Source: Geodermatophilus aquaeductus (GTDB taxonomy: Bacteria > Actinomycetota > Actinomycetes > Mycobacteriales > Geodermatophilaceae). From it: a DNA stretch of 64,000 bases. A program made the translations under genes and the position numbers. The stretch covers positions 124,001-188,000 of the forward strand of contig NZ_FXTJ01000003.1 in the NCBI RefSeq assembly GCF_900182545.1. The letters are read 5' to 3'. Position 1 is the first letter of the stretch, and the number at the start of each line of letters is the position of its first letter. The notes under the pieces are model-generated. The model saw nothing but the letters and a program-made list of their open reading frames with translations, was not told where the DNA came from and did not search any database. Of the stretch, positions 37,345 through 46,227 are shown piece after piece.

Positions 37345-40083
37345 CTAGTGCGCCGCGGCGTCCCAGCTGGCGCCGAGACCGACCGACACCTCGAGCGGCA
37401 CCGACAGCTGGGCGGCGCCGGACATCTCGCGGCGGACGAGGGTCTCCAGCGCCTCCCGCTCCCCCGGCGCCACCTCGAACACGAGCTCGTCGTGCACCTG
37501 CAGCAGCATCCGCGAGGCCAGCCCCTCGGCCGTGATCGCCCGCTCGACGCCGAGCATGGCGACCTTGATGACGTCGGCCGCCGAGCCCTGGATCGGGGCG
37601 TTGAGCGCCATCCGCTCGGCCATCTGACGCCGCTGCCCGTTGTCGCTGGTCAGGTCGGGCAGGTAGCGGCGGCGGCCCAGCGTCGTCTCGGTGTAGCCGG
37701 TCTGCCGCGCGTCGTCGACGACGCCGTCGAGGTACTCGCGGATCCCGCCGAAGCGCTCGAAGTAGGCGTGCATCTGCTCGCGCGCCTCCTCGGTGGAGAT
37801 GCGCAGCTGCGCGGCCAGGCCGTAGGCGGACAGGCCGTAGGCCAGGCCGTAGCTCATCGCCTTGATCCGGCGGCGCATCTCCGGGTCGACCTGCTCGATG
37901 GGGATGTCGTAGGCCCGTGAGGCGACGAAGGAGTGCAGGTCCTCGCCGGAGGTGAACGCCTCGATCAGGCCGGCGTCCTCGGACAGGTGCGCCATGATCC
38001 GCATCTCGATCTGGCTGTAGTCCGCCGTCATCAGCGACTCGAACCCGGGCCCGACGACGAACGCCTGCCGGATGCGGCGGCCCTCGGCGGAGCGGATCGG
38101 GATGTTCTGCAGGTTCGGGTCGATCGAGGACAGCCGGCCGGTGGCGGCGATCGTCTGCTGGAACGTCGTGTGGATGCGGCCGGCGTCGTCGACCATCGGG
38201 ATCAGTCCGTCGATGACGGTGCGCAGCCGGGTGACGTCGCGATGGCGCAGCAGGTGCTCGAGGAACGGGTGCCCGGTCGTGGCCAGCAGGCCGGTCAGCG
38301 CGTCGGCGTCGGTGGTGTACCCGCTCTTGATCTTCTTGGTCTTGGGCAGGCCGAGCTCGTCGAACAGCACCGCCTGCAGCTGCTTGGGCGAGCCGAGGTT
38401 GATCTCCTTGCCGATGACGGCGTAGGCCTCGGCGGCCGCGGCGGCCACGCCCTCGGCGAACTCGCGCTGCAGCTCGTGCAGCAGGTCGGTGTCGACGGCG
38501 ATGCCGGTGCGCTCCATGCCGGCGAGCACGCGCGTCAGCGGCAGCTCGATCTCGCCGAGCAGGTGGTCACCGCCGCGCTGCCCGAGCACCTGCTCGAGGG
38601 CGTCGGAGAGGTCGTTGACCGCGACGGCCTTGAGCACGTCGGCGTGCGCGGCCTCGGCGGCGAGGTCGGCCTCGCTCGGCCCCAGCCCGTCGAGGGTCAT
38701 CTGGCCCTCGGGCTCGGCGGCGTCCTTGAGCTCGCGCTTGAGGTAGCGCACCGACAGGTCGCCGAGGTCGAAGGAGCGCTGCCCCGGCGTCGCGAGGTAG
38801 GCCGCCAGCGCGGTGTCGCTGACCAGTCCCTGCAGGTCCCAGCCGCGCGCCCACACCGCGAGCAGCGGGCCCTTGACGTCGTGGGCGACCTTCTCGGTGG
38901 CCGGGTCGGCGAGCCAGTCGGCCAGCGCCTGCTCGTCGGCGACGTCGAGGTCGGGGCCGAGGTCGACGAAGACGGAGTGGTCGTCGGCGGCGGCCAGCGC
39001 CAGCCCGGTCAGCTCCCCGCTCCCCCGGCCCCACGTGCCGCGGAAGACCAGGCCGGTGCGGCCGGTGCGGGCGTGCGCGTCGAGCCACGCGGACAGCCCG
39101 CCGGCGGGGACGTCGTCGGCGGTGACGTCGAAGCCGCCCTCGACCTCGGGCTCGGCGCTGGTGAGCGTGGCGAACAGCCGGTCGCGCAGGACGCGGAACT
39201 GCAGGTTGTCGAAGAGGGTGTGCACCTCGTTGCGGTCCCAGGCGCGGACGGCGAGGTCCTGCGGGCCGAGCTCGAGGGCGACGGAGCGGTCGAGCTCGGT
39301 GAGCCGCCGGTTCTGCAGCACCGAGGACAGGTGCTCGCGCAGCTTCTCCCCGACCTTGCCCTTGACGGTGTCCACCCGGTCGACCAGCTCGTCGAGGGAG
39401 CCGTACTCGCGGACCCACTTGGCCGCGGTCTTCTCCCCCACGCTCGGGATGCTGGGGAGGTTGTCGCTGGGGTCGCCCCGCAGCGCGGCGAAGTCGGGGT
39501 ACTGCCGGGGCGTCAGGCCGTACTTGGCCTCGACCTCCTCCGGCGTGAACCGGGTCAGGTCGGAGACGCCCTTGCGCGGGTAGAGCACGGTCACGTGCTC
39601 GTTGACCAGCTGCAGGGCGTCGCGGTCGCCGGTGCAGATGAGCACGTCCATGCCCTGCTCGACGGCCTGCACGGTCAGCGTGGCGATGACGTCGTCGGCC
39701 TCGTAGCCCGGCGCGGTGATCACCGGGATGTGCAGCGCGGCGAGCACCTCCTGGATGAGGCTGACCTGGCCGCGGAAGTCGGTGGGGCTCTCGCTGCGGT
39801 TGGCCTTGTACTCGGCGTAGATCTCGCTGCGGAAGGTCTGCCGGCCGACGTCGAAGGCGACGGCGAGGTGGCTGGGCTGCTCGTCGCGCAGCACGTTGAT
39901 CAGCATCGACGTGAAGCCGTAGACGGCGTTGGTCGGCTGACCCGTCGTCGTGGAGAAGTTCTCCACCGGCAGGGCGAAGAAGGCGCGGTAGGCCAGGGAG
40001 TGCCCGTCGAGCAGCAGCAGCCGTGGCCGCGTCCCCGGGCTCGAGGGGGCGGTGGGCGCGGTGGTGGTGACCGGAGCGGACAT
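37345..40083 (-). CDS. polA: DNA polymerase I
   Basis: A 912-residue family A polymerase for Okazaki-fragment processing and repair. N-terminal 5'-3' exonuclease (LLLLDGHSLAYRAFFALP, YEADDVIATL, LRGDPSDNLPSIPSVGEKTAAKW); middle 3'-5' exonuclease-like domain without its catalytic DxE (LVFRGTWGRG in that place), as in mycobacteria and Taq, so no proofreading is expected; C-terminal polymerase with MTADYSQIEMRIMAHLS (motif A), the O-helix region RRRIKAMSYGLAYGLSAYG and MLLQVHDELVFEV (motif C). ATG 40083 has TAGGAT eight bases before it. The longer ORF upstream is antisense to the thioesterase. Confidence 0.97.
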   Translation of the reverse strand: MSAPVTTTAPTAPSSPGTRPRLLLLDGHSLAYRAFFALPVENFSTTTGQPTNAVYGFTSMLINVLRDEQPSHLAVAFDVGRQTFRSEIYAEYKANRSESPTDFRGQVSLIQEVLAALHIPVITAPGYEADDVIATLTVQAVEQGMDVLICTGDRDALQLVNEHVTVLYPRKGVSDLTRFTPEEVEAKYGLTPRQYPDFAALRGDPSDNLPSIPSVGEKTAAKWVREYGSLDELVDRVDTVKGKVGEKLREHLSSVLQNRRLTELDRSVALELGPQDLAVRAWDRNEVHTLFDNLQFRVLRDRLFATLTSAEPEVEGGFDVTADDVPAGGLSAWLDAHARTGRTGLVFRGTWGRGSGELTGLALAAADDHSVFVDLGPDLDVADEQALADWLADPATEKVAHDVKGPLLAVWARGWDLQGLVSDTALAAYLATPGQRSFDLGDLSVRYLKRELKDAAEPEGQMTLDGLGPSEADLAAEAAHADVLKAVAVNDLSDALEQVLGQRGGDHLLGEIELPLTRVLAGMERTGIAVDTDLLHELQREFAEGVAAAAAEAYAVIGKEINLGSPKQLQAVLFDELGLPKTKKIKSGYTTDADALTGLLATTGHPFLEHLLRHRDVTRLRTVIDGLIPMVDDAGRIHTTFQQTIAATGRLSSIDPNLQNIPIRSAEGRRIRQAFVVGPGFESLMTADYSQIEMRIMAHLSEDAGLIEAFTSGEDLHSFVASRAYDIPIEQVDPEMRRRIKAMSYGLAYGLSAYGLAAQLRISTEEAREQMHAYFERFGGIREYLDGVVDDARQTGYTETTLGRRRYLPDLTSDNGQRRQMAERMALNAPIQGSAADVIKVAMLGVERAITAEGLASRMLLQVHDELVFEVAPGEREALETLVRREMSGAAQLSVPLEVSVGLGASWDAAAH

Positions 40084-40091
40084 CGCCGCCG

Positions 40092-40097
40092 ATCCTA
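40092..40097 (-). promoter_or_regulatory. -10 box of leaderless promoter for polA
   Basis: TAGGAT on the minus strand, eight bases before ATG 40083. Confidence 0.55.
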
Positions 40098-40151
40098 GGT
40101 CCGGGGGACGACCGTCCGAGGTCCGGCAGGCGACGGCGCCGCGGCGCTGGT

Positions 40152-40157
40152 TACCGT
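40152..40157 (+). promoter_or_regulatory. -10 box of leaderless promoter for the thioesterase
   Basis: TACCGT, seven bases before GTG 40165, which supports that GTG over the one at 40156 lying inside this box. Confidence 0.6.
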
Positions 40158-40164
40158 GCCGGGC

Positions 40165-40569
40165 GTGACCTCCGCTCCCCCGGACTGGCTGCCCCCGAGC
40201 GCGGCGAGCCCGCTCGACGACAAGCTGGGCATCACGATCGTCGACTACGACCCGAAGCGGCTCGTGGCGACCATGCCGGTGGAGGGCAACCAGCAGCCCT
40301 TCGGCCTCCTGCACGGCGGGGCGACCTGTTCGCTGGTGGAGACGATCGGCTCGTGGGCGGCGATGCTCAACGCCGGCCCGGGCAGGAAGGCCGTGGGCGT
40401 GGAGCTCAACGCCAGCTACCTGCGCGCGGCCACCTCCGGCACGGTCACCGCCGTCTGCACGCCGGCGCGCACCGGCCGCACCCTGTCGACGTTCCTCATC
40501 GAGGTCAGCGACGACCGCGGGCGGACGACCGCCACCGCGCGCCTGACCTGCGCGATCCTCCCGGCTTAA
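40165..40569 (+). CDS. Hot-dog fold thioesterase, PaaI/YdiI type
   Basis: A 134-residue single hot-dog domain protein: PLDDKLGITIVDYDPKRLVATMPV, the active-site segment QPFGLLHGGATCSLVETIGSWAA, and VGVELNASYLRAATSGTVTAV. Family members hydrolyse acyl-CoA thioesters such as phenylacetyl- or DHNA-CoA; DHNA-CoA (menaquinone pathway) is possible but not shown. GTG 40165 is preferred by the -10 position. Divergent from polA and ending at a hairpin that faces the GNAT gene. Confidence 0.9.
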   Translation: MTSAPPDWLPPSAASPLDDKLGITIVDYDPKRLVATMPVEGNQQPFGLLHGGATCSLVETIGSWAAMLNAGPGRKAVGVELNASYLRAATSGTVTAVCTPARTGRTLSTFLIEVSDDRGRTTATARLTCAILPA

Positions 40570-40587
40570 AGTAGGGACCCCGCTGCC

Positions 40588-40615
40588 CCCCACCGCTCGC
40601 ACGCTCGCGGTGGGG
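40588..40615. terminator. Bidirectional terminator between thioesterase and GNAT
   Basis: CCCCACCGC pairs with GCGGTGGGG around a 10-base loop; the flanking AGGG/CCCT can extend the stem. It lies 18 bases from both stop codons. Confidence 0.65.
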
Positions 40616-40633
40616 CCCTGCAGCGAGGCCGGA

Positions 40634-41263
40634 CTACCGGATGCCCACCGCGGGCAGGACCGGCGGCACCGGGCGCCGGCGCGGCAGCGGCCGGCGGGGC
40701 ACCGGCACCCCGCCGCGCTGCCAGGCGGCCAGCGAGCGGGCAAGCGTCTCGCGCGGCACGATCCGGCGGGTCGTCAGCGGCGCGAAGCCCATCCGCGCGA
40801 AGAACCGCTGCCGCTCGGCCTCGTGCCCGCCGACCGCCGCGACGACGTGGTCGGCGCCGACCTCCGCGGCGTAGGCGGCCGAGGCCGCCAGCAGCGCAGC
40901 GCCGGTCCCGCGACGGCGGTGCTCGCGGTGCACGACCAGGTTGTCCACGGTGACCTGCGGGACGCCGAGCACCGCCGAGAGCGGGTCCAGGCCCAGGACG
41001 GCCAGGCCGACGACGACCTCTCCCGCGCTGGCCGCCGTCGCCGCGTTGGCGCCGGGCAGGACGGCGAGCACGACCCGGTGTGCGCTGTCGGCCAGCAGCC
41101 GGCGGAAGCCCGCCGCCGCGGCCGCGCCGGGCGTCTGACCGGTGAGGACGCCCTCCGCGTGCGCCTCGGCGCGGTGCTGGCGCACCAGCGCGAGGACGGC
41201 GGGCAGGTCGTCGGGTCGCGCCGTGCGCGTGACGACGCGGGACCGCTGGCCGGTTCCTGACAC
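40634..41263 (-). CDS. GNAT-family N-acetyltransferase
   Basis: A 209-residue acetyltransferase. TARPDDLPAVLALVRQHRAE is the usual first helix, QVTVDNLVVHREHRRRGTGAALL is the acetyl-CoA binding motif A (R-x2-G-x-G/A), and HEAERQRFFARMGF is motif B. A Pro/Arg-rich tail (PRRPLPRRRPVPPVLP) of about 25 residues ends the protein. The acceptor is unknown. GTG 41263 has GGGAGGG upstream. Confidence 0.88.
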   Translation of the reverse strand: MSGTGQRSRVVTRTARPDDLPAVLALVRQHRAEAHAEGVLTGQTPGAAAAAGFRRLLADSAHRVVLAVLPGANAATAASAGEVVVGLAVLGLDPLSAVLGVPQVTVDNLVVHREHRRRGTGAALLAASAAYAAEVGADHVVAAVGGHEAERQRFFARMGFAPLTTRRIVPRETLARSLAAWQRGGVPVPRRPLPRRRPVPPVLPAVGIR

Positions 41264-41431
41264 GGGAGCCCTCCCCTGGGACGGTGCCGCCGAGCGTGCA
41301 CCCCGCGGCCCCGGCCACCACGCCGACGCGCCGGTCCTGGGACGGGAGTGATCACGACGACGGGTGGGTCGGCGTGTCGCGCTTCGGTCACAGTGCGGCG
41401 ACGAGGGAACGGGGACGCAACACGCCTGGGT

Positions 41432-41487
41432 TACCGTCACGCCTCCTGCCCCCCGCAGTGCCGTCACGCACTGCGTCAGAGCACTGC
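41432..41487 (+). promoter_or_regulatory. Probable promoter and structured leader of the liv operon
   Basis: A TACCGT box (41432-41437) about 75 bases before livH would start the message near 41444. The leader then has GCAGTGC (41455) that can pair with GCACTGC at 41468 or with a second copy at 41481, giving two mutually exclusive hairpins before the ribosome-binding site. The remaining part of the 242-base gap (41264-41505) shows nothing else clear. Confidence 0.4.
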
Positions 41488-41505
41488 CACGACCAGGGAG
41501 GTTGT

Positions 41506-42846
41506 GTGAGGCACCCGTCAGCCACTGCGGGGCGACCCGAGCCGCTCCGGAGCGCGATCCGCCCGGGCCCCGGGACCGTCGTCCGCGGGGTGCTGCTGCG
41601 GCTCGTCCTCGTCCTCGTCGCCGCCACCGGACTCGCCGTCCTCGTCCCCGGCGCCACCGCGAACGCCGTGGGCGAGACGATCGTCGGCACGCTGCAGACC
41701 GGCCGCAGCGGCCCGATCGAGGGCATCGAGGTCACGGTGACCACCGCCGCCGGCGACGAGGTCGACACCGTCGAGACCGACGAGGACGGCAAGTTCGCCA
41801 TCGAGGTCCCCGGCGCCGGCCAGTACACCGTCACCATCGACGCCGACTCGCTCCCCGAGGGCGTCGTCATCACCGGCGAGGACAGCCGCACTGTCACCGT
41901 CGACCCGGGCCGCCGCCAGCCGGTGCAGTTCGGGCTCAACGACGGCACCCAGGGGGCCGGCAGCGGGAACGTCGAGGCGATCCAGCTGTTCGTCGACGGC
42001 CTCCGCTTCGGCCTCCTCATCGCCATCTGCGCGGTCGGACTGTCGCTGATCTTCGGCACCACCGGCCTGACCAACTTCGCCCACGGCGAGCTGGTCACCA
42101 TCGGCGCGTTGTTCGCCTGGTGGGTCAACACCGGGCTCGGCGTGCCGATCATCCCGGCCGGGATCATCGCCATGATCGGCGGCGCGGCCTTCGGCGCGCT
42201 CAACGAACTGGGCCTCTGGCGGCCGCTGCGCCGCCGGGGCACGGGCCTGGTCGCGGCCCTGGTCGTGTCGATCGGCCTGTCGCTGCTGCTGCGCTACCTG
42301 ATCCAGATCGTCTACGGCGGGTTCTCCAACCCCTACTCGGGCCTGGGCACCTCGCGCGCGGTCGACTACGGCCTGTTCCGGCTGACCAACCAGTCGCTGG
42401 TCTCGATCGTCATCTCGGTCGTCGTCCTCGTCCTGGTCGCCCTCATGCTGCAGCGCACCAAGATCGGCAAGGCGATGCGGGCGGTGTCGGACAACCGCGA
42501 CCTCGCCGCCTCCTCGGGCATCAACGTCAACCGCGTCATCCTCGTCGTCTGGATGATGGGCGGCGGGCTCGCCGCGCTCGGCGGCGTCCTGCTCGGCCTG
42601 TCCGACCAGGTCCGCTGGGACATGGGCTTCCAGCTGCTGCTGCTCATGTTCGCCGGCGTCACCCTCGGCGGCCTGGGCACCGCCTACGGCGCCCTCGTGG
42701 GCAGCATCATCGTCGGCGTCTTCGTCCAGATGTCGACGCTGGTGATCCCGAACGACATCAAGTACGTCGGCGGGCTGCTGCTCCTCATCGTCATCCTCGT
42801 CATCCGGCCCCAGGGGATCCTGGGCAGCCGCGCACGGATCGGCTGA
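41506..42846 (+). CDS. livH: Branched-chain amino acid ABC permease LivH with N-terminal Ig-like domain
   Basis: A 446-residue protein in which a permease of normal length (about 155-446; NFAHGELVTIGALFAWW, GIN..RVI, GGLGTAYGALVGSIIVG) is preceded by an extra module. That module has a hydrophobic segment (26-53, signal- or anchor-like) and a beta-sandwich like carboxypeptidase-regulatory/SpaA repeats (57-144: GTLQTGRSGPIEGIEVTV, TDEDGKFAIEVPGAGQYTV). The module would face outside the membrane. Its role is unknown; contact with the binding protein is one idea. GTG 41506 has GGGAGG five bases upstream. Confidence 0.92.
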   Translation: MRHPSATAGRPEPLRSAIRPGPGTVVRGVLLRLVLVLVAATGLAVLVPGATANAVGETIVGTLQTGRSGPIEGIEVTVTTAAGDEVDTVETDEDGKFAIEVPGAGQYTVTIDADSLPEGVVITGEDSRTVTVDPGRRQPVQFGLNDGTQGAGSGNVEAIQLFVDGLRFGLLIAICAVGLSLIFGTTGLTNFAHGELVTIGALFAWWVNTGLGVPIIPAGIIAMIGGAAFGALNELGLWRPLRRRGTGLVAALVVSIGLSLLLRYLIQIVYGGFSNPYSGLGTSRAVDYGLFRLTNQSLVSIVISVVVLVLVALMLQRTKIGKAMRAVSDNRDLAASSGINVNRVILVVWMMGGGLAALGGVLLGLSDQVRWDMGFQLLLLMFAGVTLGGLGTAYGALVGSIIVGVFVQMSTLVIPNDIKYVGGLLLLIVILVIRPQGILGSRARIG

Positions 42847-42849
42847 GCC

Positions 42850-43848
42850 ATGGGCGACCTCCTCAACGCGTTCGCCGTCGCCGGCAAGTCGGCGCTCGGC
42901 TTCCAGGCGGTGTTCTTCGCACTGCTGGCCATCGGCCTCAACGTGCACTTCGGCTACACCGGCCTGCTGAACTTCGGGCAGATCGCCTTCGCGATGCTCG
43001 GCGGCTTCGGCATCGCCATCTCGGTGACCCAGTGGGGCTGGAACTTCTGGGTCGGCGTCCTGGTCGGCCTCGCCGCGTCCGTCGTCCTCGCCCTGCTGCT
43101 CGGTCTGCCGACCCTGCGGCTGCGGGCGGACTACCTGGCGATCGCCACGATCGCGGCGGCAGAGGGGCTACGACTGCTCTTCCGGTCGGTGTCGGCCAGC
43201 CCGGTCACCGGCGGCACCCGCGGGCTGGCCGCCTTCAACGGCGACTTCATCGCCCTGGCCCCGTGGGACACCAGCCGGCGTTACTCGGTGCTCGGGACCC
43301 GGTGGAGCGGCGGGGAGCTGTGGGTCGCGCTGGTCGGCTGGGTGCTCGTCGCCCTGATGTGCCTGCTGGTGTGGCTGCTCATGCGCAGCCCCTGGGGTCG
43401 TGTCCTCAAGGCCATCCGGGAGGACGAGGACGCCGTGCGCGCCCTCGGCAAGAACGTCTACCTGTACAAGATGCAGTCGCTGGTCCTCGGCGGCATGATC
43501 GGCGCTCTCGGTGGGATGGTCTACGTCGTGGCCACCGGCGCGGCGAACCCCGACCAGTTCCAGAACGCGAACACGTTCCTGGCCTACACCGCGCTGATCC
43601 TGGGCGGCGCCGCGCGCGTGCTCGGGCCCGTCGTCGGCGCGATCATCCTGCTGTTCGTGGTGCAGTTCGCCGACACCGCCCTGCGCGCACTGATCGAGAA
43701 CGGGATCATCCCGGGCGAGCTGCTGTCGTCCACGGACGTCGCGCAGATCCGGTTCGTCCTGGTGGGGCTCGGCCTGATGCTGCTGCTCGTCTTCCGCCCG
43801 CAGGGCATCTTCGGCGACCGACGAGAGGTGATGCTCGATGCCCGCTGA
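42850..43848 (+). CDS. livM: Branched-chain amino acid ABC permease LivM
   Basis: A 332-residue permease with about eight to ten TM helices; conserved HFGYTGLLNFGQIAFAMLGGF, LRADYLAIATIAAAEGLRLL and the cytoplasmic coupling loop KAIREDEDAVRALGKNVYLYK. It pairs with LivH to form the membrane channel. ATG 42850 follows livH by three bases and its end overlaps livG by 11 bases. Confidence 0.95.
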   Translation: MGDLLNAFAVAGKSALGFQAVFFALLAIGLNVHFGYTGLLNFGQIAFAMLGGFGIAISVTQWGWNFWVGVLVGLAASVVLALLLGLPTLRLRADYLAIATIAAAEGLRLLFRSVSASPVTGGTRGLAAFNGDFIALAPWDTSRRYSVLGTRWSGGELWVALVGWVLVALMCLLVWLLMRSPWGRVLKAIREDEDAVRALGKNVYLYKMQSLVLGGMIGALGGMVYVVATGAANPDQFQNANTFLAYTALILGGAARVLGPVVGAIILLFVVQFADTALRALIENGIIPGELLSSTDVAQIRFVLVGLGLMLLLVFRPQGIFGDRREVMLDAR

Positions 43849-44872
43849 CAACCTGCCCCCGGGCGCCCACGCGGCGTCCCTGGACAAGAACACCGGTACG
43901 GGCACCCGACCCGGCGGCGGCGTCCCGCAGCGGCTGGCGCAGGCCGCGCTGCGGGACGTCCCGTGGGAGATCGGCGTCGCCAAGCCGGACCCGGCGATCG
44001 TCGTGGAGAACGTCACCCGCACCTTCGGCGGCCTCACCGCGGTGTCGGTCGACCACCTCGAGGTCCAGCGCGGCGGGATCACCGGTCTGATCGGGCCCAA
44101 CGGCGCCGGCAAGACGACGCTGTTCAACCTGCTCACCGGGTTCGACCAGCCCAACACCGGCACCTGGAGCTACAACGGCAAGCCACTGGGCAAGCTCGCG
44201 CCGCACCAGGTGGCCCGCCTCGGCGTCGTCCGGACCTTCCAGTTGACCAAGGCGCTGTCGCGGCTCACCGTCCTGCAGAACATGCTGCTCGGTGCGCAGG
44301 GCCAGCGCGGTGAGAGCTTCCTGCGGGCGCTGGTGCCCGGTACCTGGCGCGCGCAGGAGAAGGCGAACACCGAGAAGGCGATGGACCTGCTGCGGCGGTT
44401 CAAGCTCGACGCCAAGAAGGACGAGTTCGCCGGCACCCTCTCCGGTGGTCAGCGCAAGCTGCTGGAGATGGCGCGCGCGCTGATGAGCGACCCGCAGGTG
44501 GTCATGCTCGACGAGCCGATGGCCGGGGTGAACCCCGCCCTGACGCAGAGCCTGCTCGGGCACGTCAAGGACCTCCGCGAGGAGGGCATGACGGTGATCT
44601 TCGTCGAGCACGACATGGACGTCGTCCGCGACATCAGCGACTGGGTGGTCGTCATGGCGGCCGGCCGCGTCATCGCGGAGGGCCCGCCGGAGTCCATCAG
44701 CCAGAACCAGGCCGTCGTCGACGCCTACCTCGGCGCGCACCACGACGCGCCGCTGACCGTCGAGGAGGAGGACCAGGTCCTCGCCCAGGCGGGGGCGGCC
44801 ATCGCGCAGGAGGAGCACGGCGGCGGCGAGGTGCTGGGGACCGACAGCACGACCGGGAGGACCGAGCGATGA
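43838..44872 (+). CDS. livG: Branched-chain amino acid ABC ATP-binding protein LivG
   Basis: A 344-residue ABC ATPase: Walker A GPNGAGKTT, signature LSGGQRKLLEMARAL, Walker B VVMLDEPMAGVNP and the switch His in FVEHDMDVV. A 45-residue Gly/Pro-rich N-terminal leader and an acidic C-terminal tail of about 45 residues extend it beyond the usual 255-residue LivG. Overlaps livM (11 bases) and livF (4 bases). Confidence 0.95.
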   Translation: MPADNLPPGAHAASLDKNTGTGTRPGGGVPQRLAQAALRDVPWEIGVAKPDPAIVVENVTRTFGGLTAVSVDHLEVQRGGITGLIGPNGAGKTTLFNLLTGFDQPNTGTWSYNGKPLGKLAPHQVARLGVVRTFQLTKALSRLTVLQNMLLGAQGQRGESFLRALVPGTWRAQEKANTEKAMDLLRRFKLDAKKDEFAGTLSGGQRKLLEMARALMSDPQVVMLDEPMAGVNPALTQSLLGHVKDLREEGMTVIFVEHDMDVVRDISDWVVVMAAGRVIAEGPPESISQNQAVVDAYLGAHHDAPLTVEEEDQVLAQAGAAIAQEEHGGGEVLGTDSTTGRTER

Positions 44873-45726
44873 GCGAGCCGCTGTTCGAGGTCGACGAGTC
44901 CGGCGAGGACCTCACCCGCGCCGCCGAGGCCTCCTCCGGCACCGCGGAGCTCTCGCCGGCGGAGAAGGCCGCCACCCGCGAGGAGCACCTGCGCCTGGCC
45001 GAGGGCGCGCTCGTGCGCGCCGACGACCTGGTCGCCGGCTACGTCCCGGGCGTCAACATCCTGCGGGGCTGCGACTTCTACCTGCAGGAGGGCGAGCTCG
45101 TCGGCATCATCGGCCCGAACGGGGCCGGCAAGTCGACGCTGCTCAAGGCGCTGTTCGGCCTCATCCCGGTGCGCTCGGGCGGGGTGCGGCTGCGCGGTGA
45201 GGACATCACGTCCGCGCCCGCGCACCGGCTGGTCTCCCTGGGCGTCGGGTACGTCCCGCAGAACAACAACGTGTTCCCCTCGCTCACCATCGAGGAGAAC
45301 ATGCAGATGGGCGTCTACCTGCGGTCGAAGACCTTCAAGGAGCGCTTCGACTACGTCGTCGACCTGTTCCCGCTGCTCGGCGAGCGGCGCAAGGGCAAGG
45401 CCGGCTCGCTGTCCGGCGGCGAGCGGCAGATGGTCGCCATGGGCCGGGCGCTGATGATGGACCCGTCGGTGCTGCTGCTCGACGAGCCCTCGGCCGGCCT
45501 GTCGCCGGCCTACCAGGACGAGGTGTTCATCCGCTGCCGGCGGATCAACGCCACCGGCGTCTCGATCATCATGGTCGAGCAGAACGCCCGTCGCTGCCTG
45601 CAGATCTGCGACCGCGGGTACGTGCTCGACCAGGGCCGCAACGCCTACACCGACACCGGCCGGTCGCTCATGACCGACCCGAAGGTCATCGAGCTGTACC
45701 TGGGGACCCTCGCCAAGGCCCAGTGA
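44869..45726 (+). CDS. livF: Branched-chain amino acid ABC ATP-binding protein LivF
   Basis: A 285-residue ABC ATPase with Walker A GPNGAGKST, LSGGERQMVAMGRAL, Walker B VLLLDEPSAGLSP and VEQNARRCL. An acidic 45-residue N-terminal leader precedes the core (RADDLVAGYVPGVNILRG). It forms the nucleotide-binding dimer with LivG. ATG 44869 overlaps livG (ATGA). Confidence 0.95.
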   Translation: MSEPLFEVDESGEDLTRAAEASSGTAELSPAEKAATREEHLRLAEGALVRADDLVAGYVPGVNILRGCDFYLQEGELVGIIGPNGAGKSTLLKALFGLIPVRSGGVRLRGEDITSAPAHRLVSLGVGYVPQNNNVFPSLTIEENMQMGVYLRSKTFKERFDYVVDLFPLLGERRKGKAGSLSGGERQMVAMGRALMMDPSVLLLDEPSAGLSPAYQDEVFIRCRRINATGVSIIMVEQNARRCLQICDRGYVLDQGRNAYTDTGRSLMTDPKVIELYLGTLAKAQ

Positions 45727-45747
45727 CCGCCTGAGCACCGCCTGACC

Positions 45748-45779
45748 GAGGCCGGCGTCCCCCCGGGGGCGCCGGCCTC
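45748..45779 (+). terminator. Terminator of the liv operon
   Basis: GAGGCCGGCG pairs with CGCCGGCCTC over a C-rich/G-rich centre that can also pair (CCCCC/GGGGG), followed by TGTCGTG, 22 bases after the livF stop. Confidence 0.75.
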
Positions 45780-45800
45780 TGTCGTGGGTACCCCCGGGTC

Positions 45801-46220
45801 GTGAACTGGACCTGGGACCTGCGGGCCACCGACGGCGGGATGAACGGCCTGGACTTCTGCCGGGCACTGACGGCCGGCGGCTTCTCCCGCGTGCTCGTGC
45901 ACGCCGCCCCCGCGCGCCTGACCGTGCGCGTCACCGCCGACGACGACACCGTCGTGGCCCGCGGGGAGGCCGACCGCGACGGCGACTACTCCCCCGTCAC
46001 CCTGCTCGAGCTGGCCGGCGGCGGCCTGCGCCGCACGGAGGTGTGGCCGGACGAGAGCCACGTCGGCCTGCCGGTGCTGCTGCCCGGCGGTGAGGTCGGC
46101 GTGCTGCTGCGCTGGGAACACGCGCCCGACCGGAGCTGGTGGCGGTGGGCCGTCGAGTTCTCCAACCACCGGGGCCGCCCGGCCGACTGGGCTCCGGAGG
46201 GCCAGGTCCTGCGGCGCTGA
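45801..46220 (+). CDS. Hypothetical protein, beta-rich
   Basis: A 139-residue protein, probably all-beta (alternating RVLVHAAPARLTVRVTADDDTVVARG, PVLLPGGEVGVLLRW, WRWAVEFSNHRG). The end, LLRWEHAPDRSWWRWAVEFSNHRGRPADW, looks like a conserved actinobacterial domain I cannot name. No signal peptide. It lies between the liv terminator and a strong terminator facing the binding-protein gene, so it is a single-gene unit. GTG 45801; no clear ribosome-binding site. Function unknown. Confidence 0.7.
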   Translation: MNWTWDLRATDGGMNGLDFCRALTAGGFSRVLVHAAPARLTVRVTADDDTVVARGEADRDGDYSPVTLLELAGGGLRRTEVWPDESHVGLPVLLPGGEVGVLLRWEHAPDRSWWRWAVEFSNHRGRPADWAPEGQVLRR

Positions 46221-46227
46221 GCACGAC

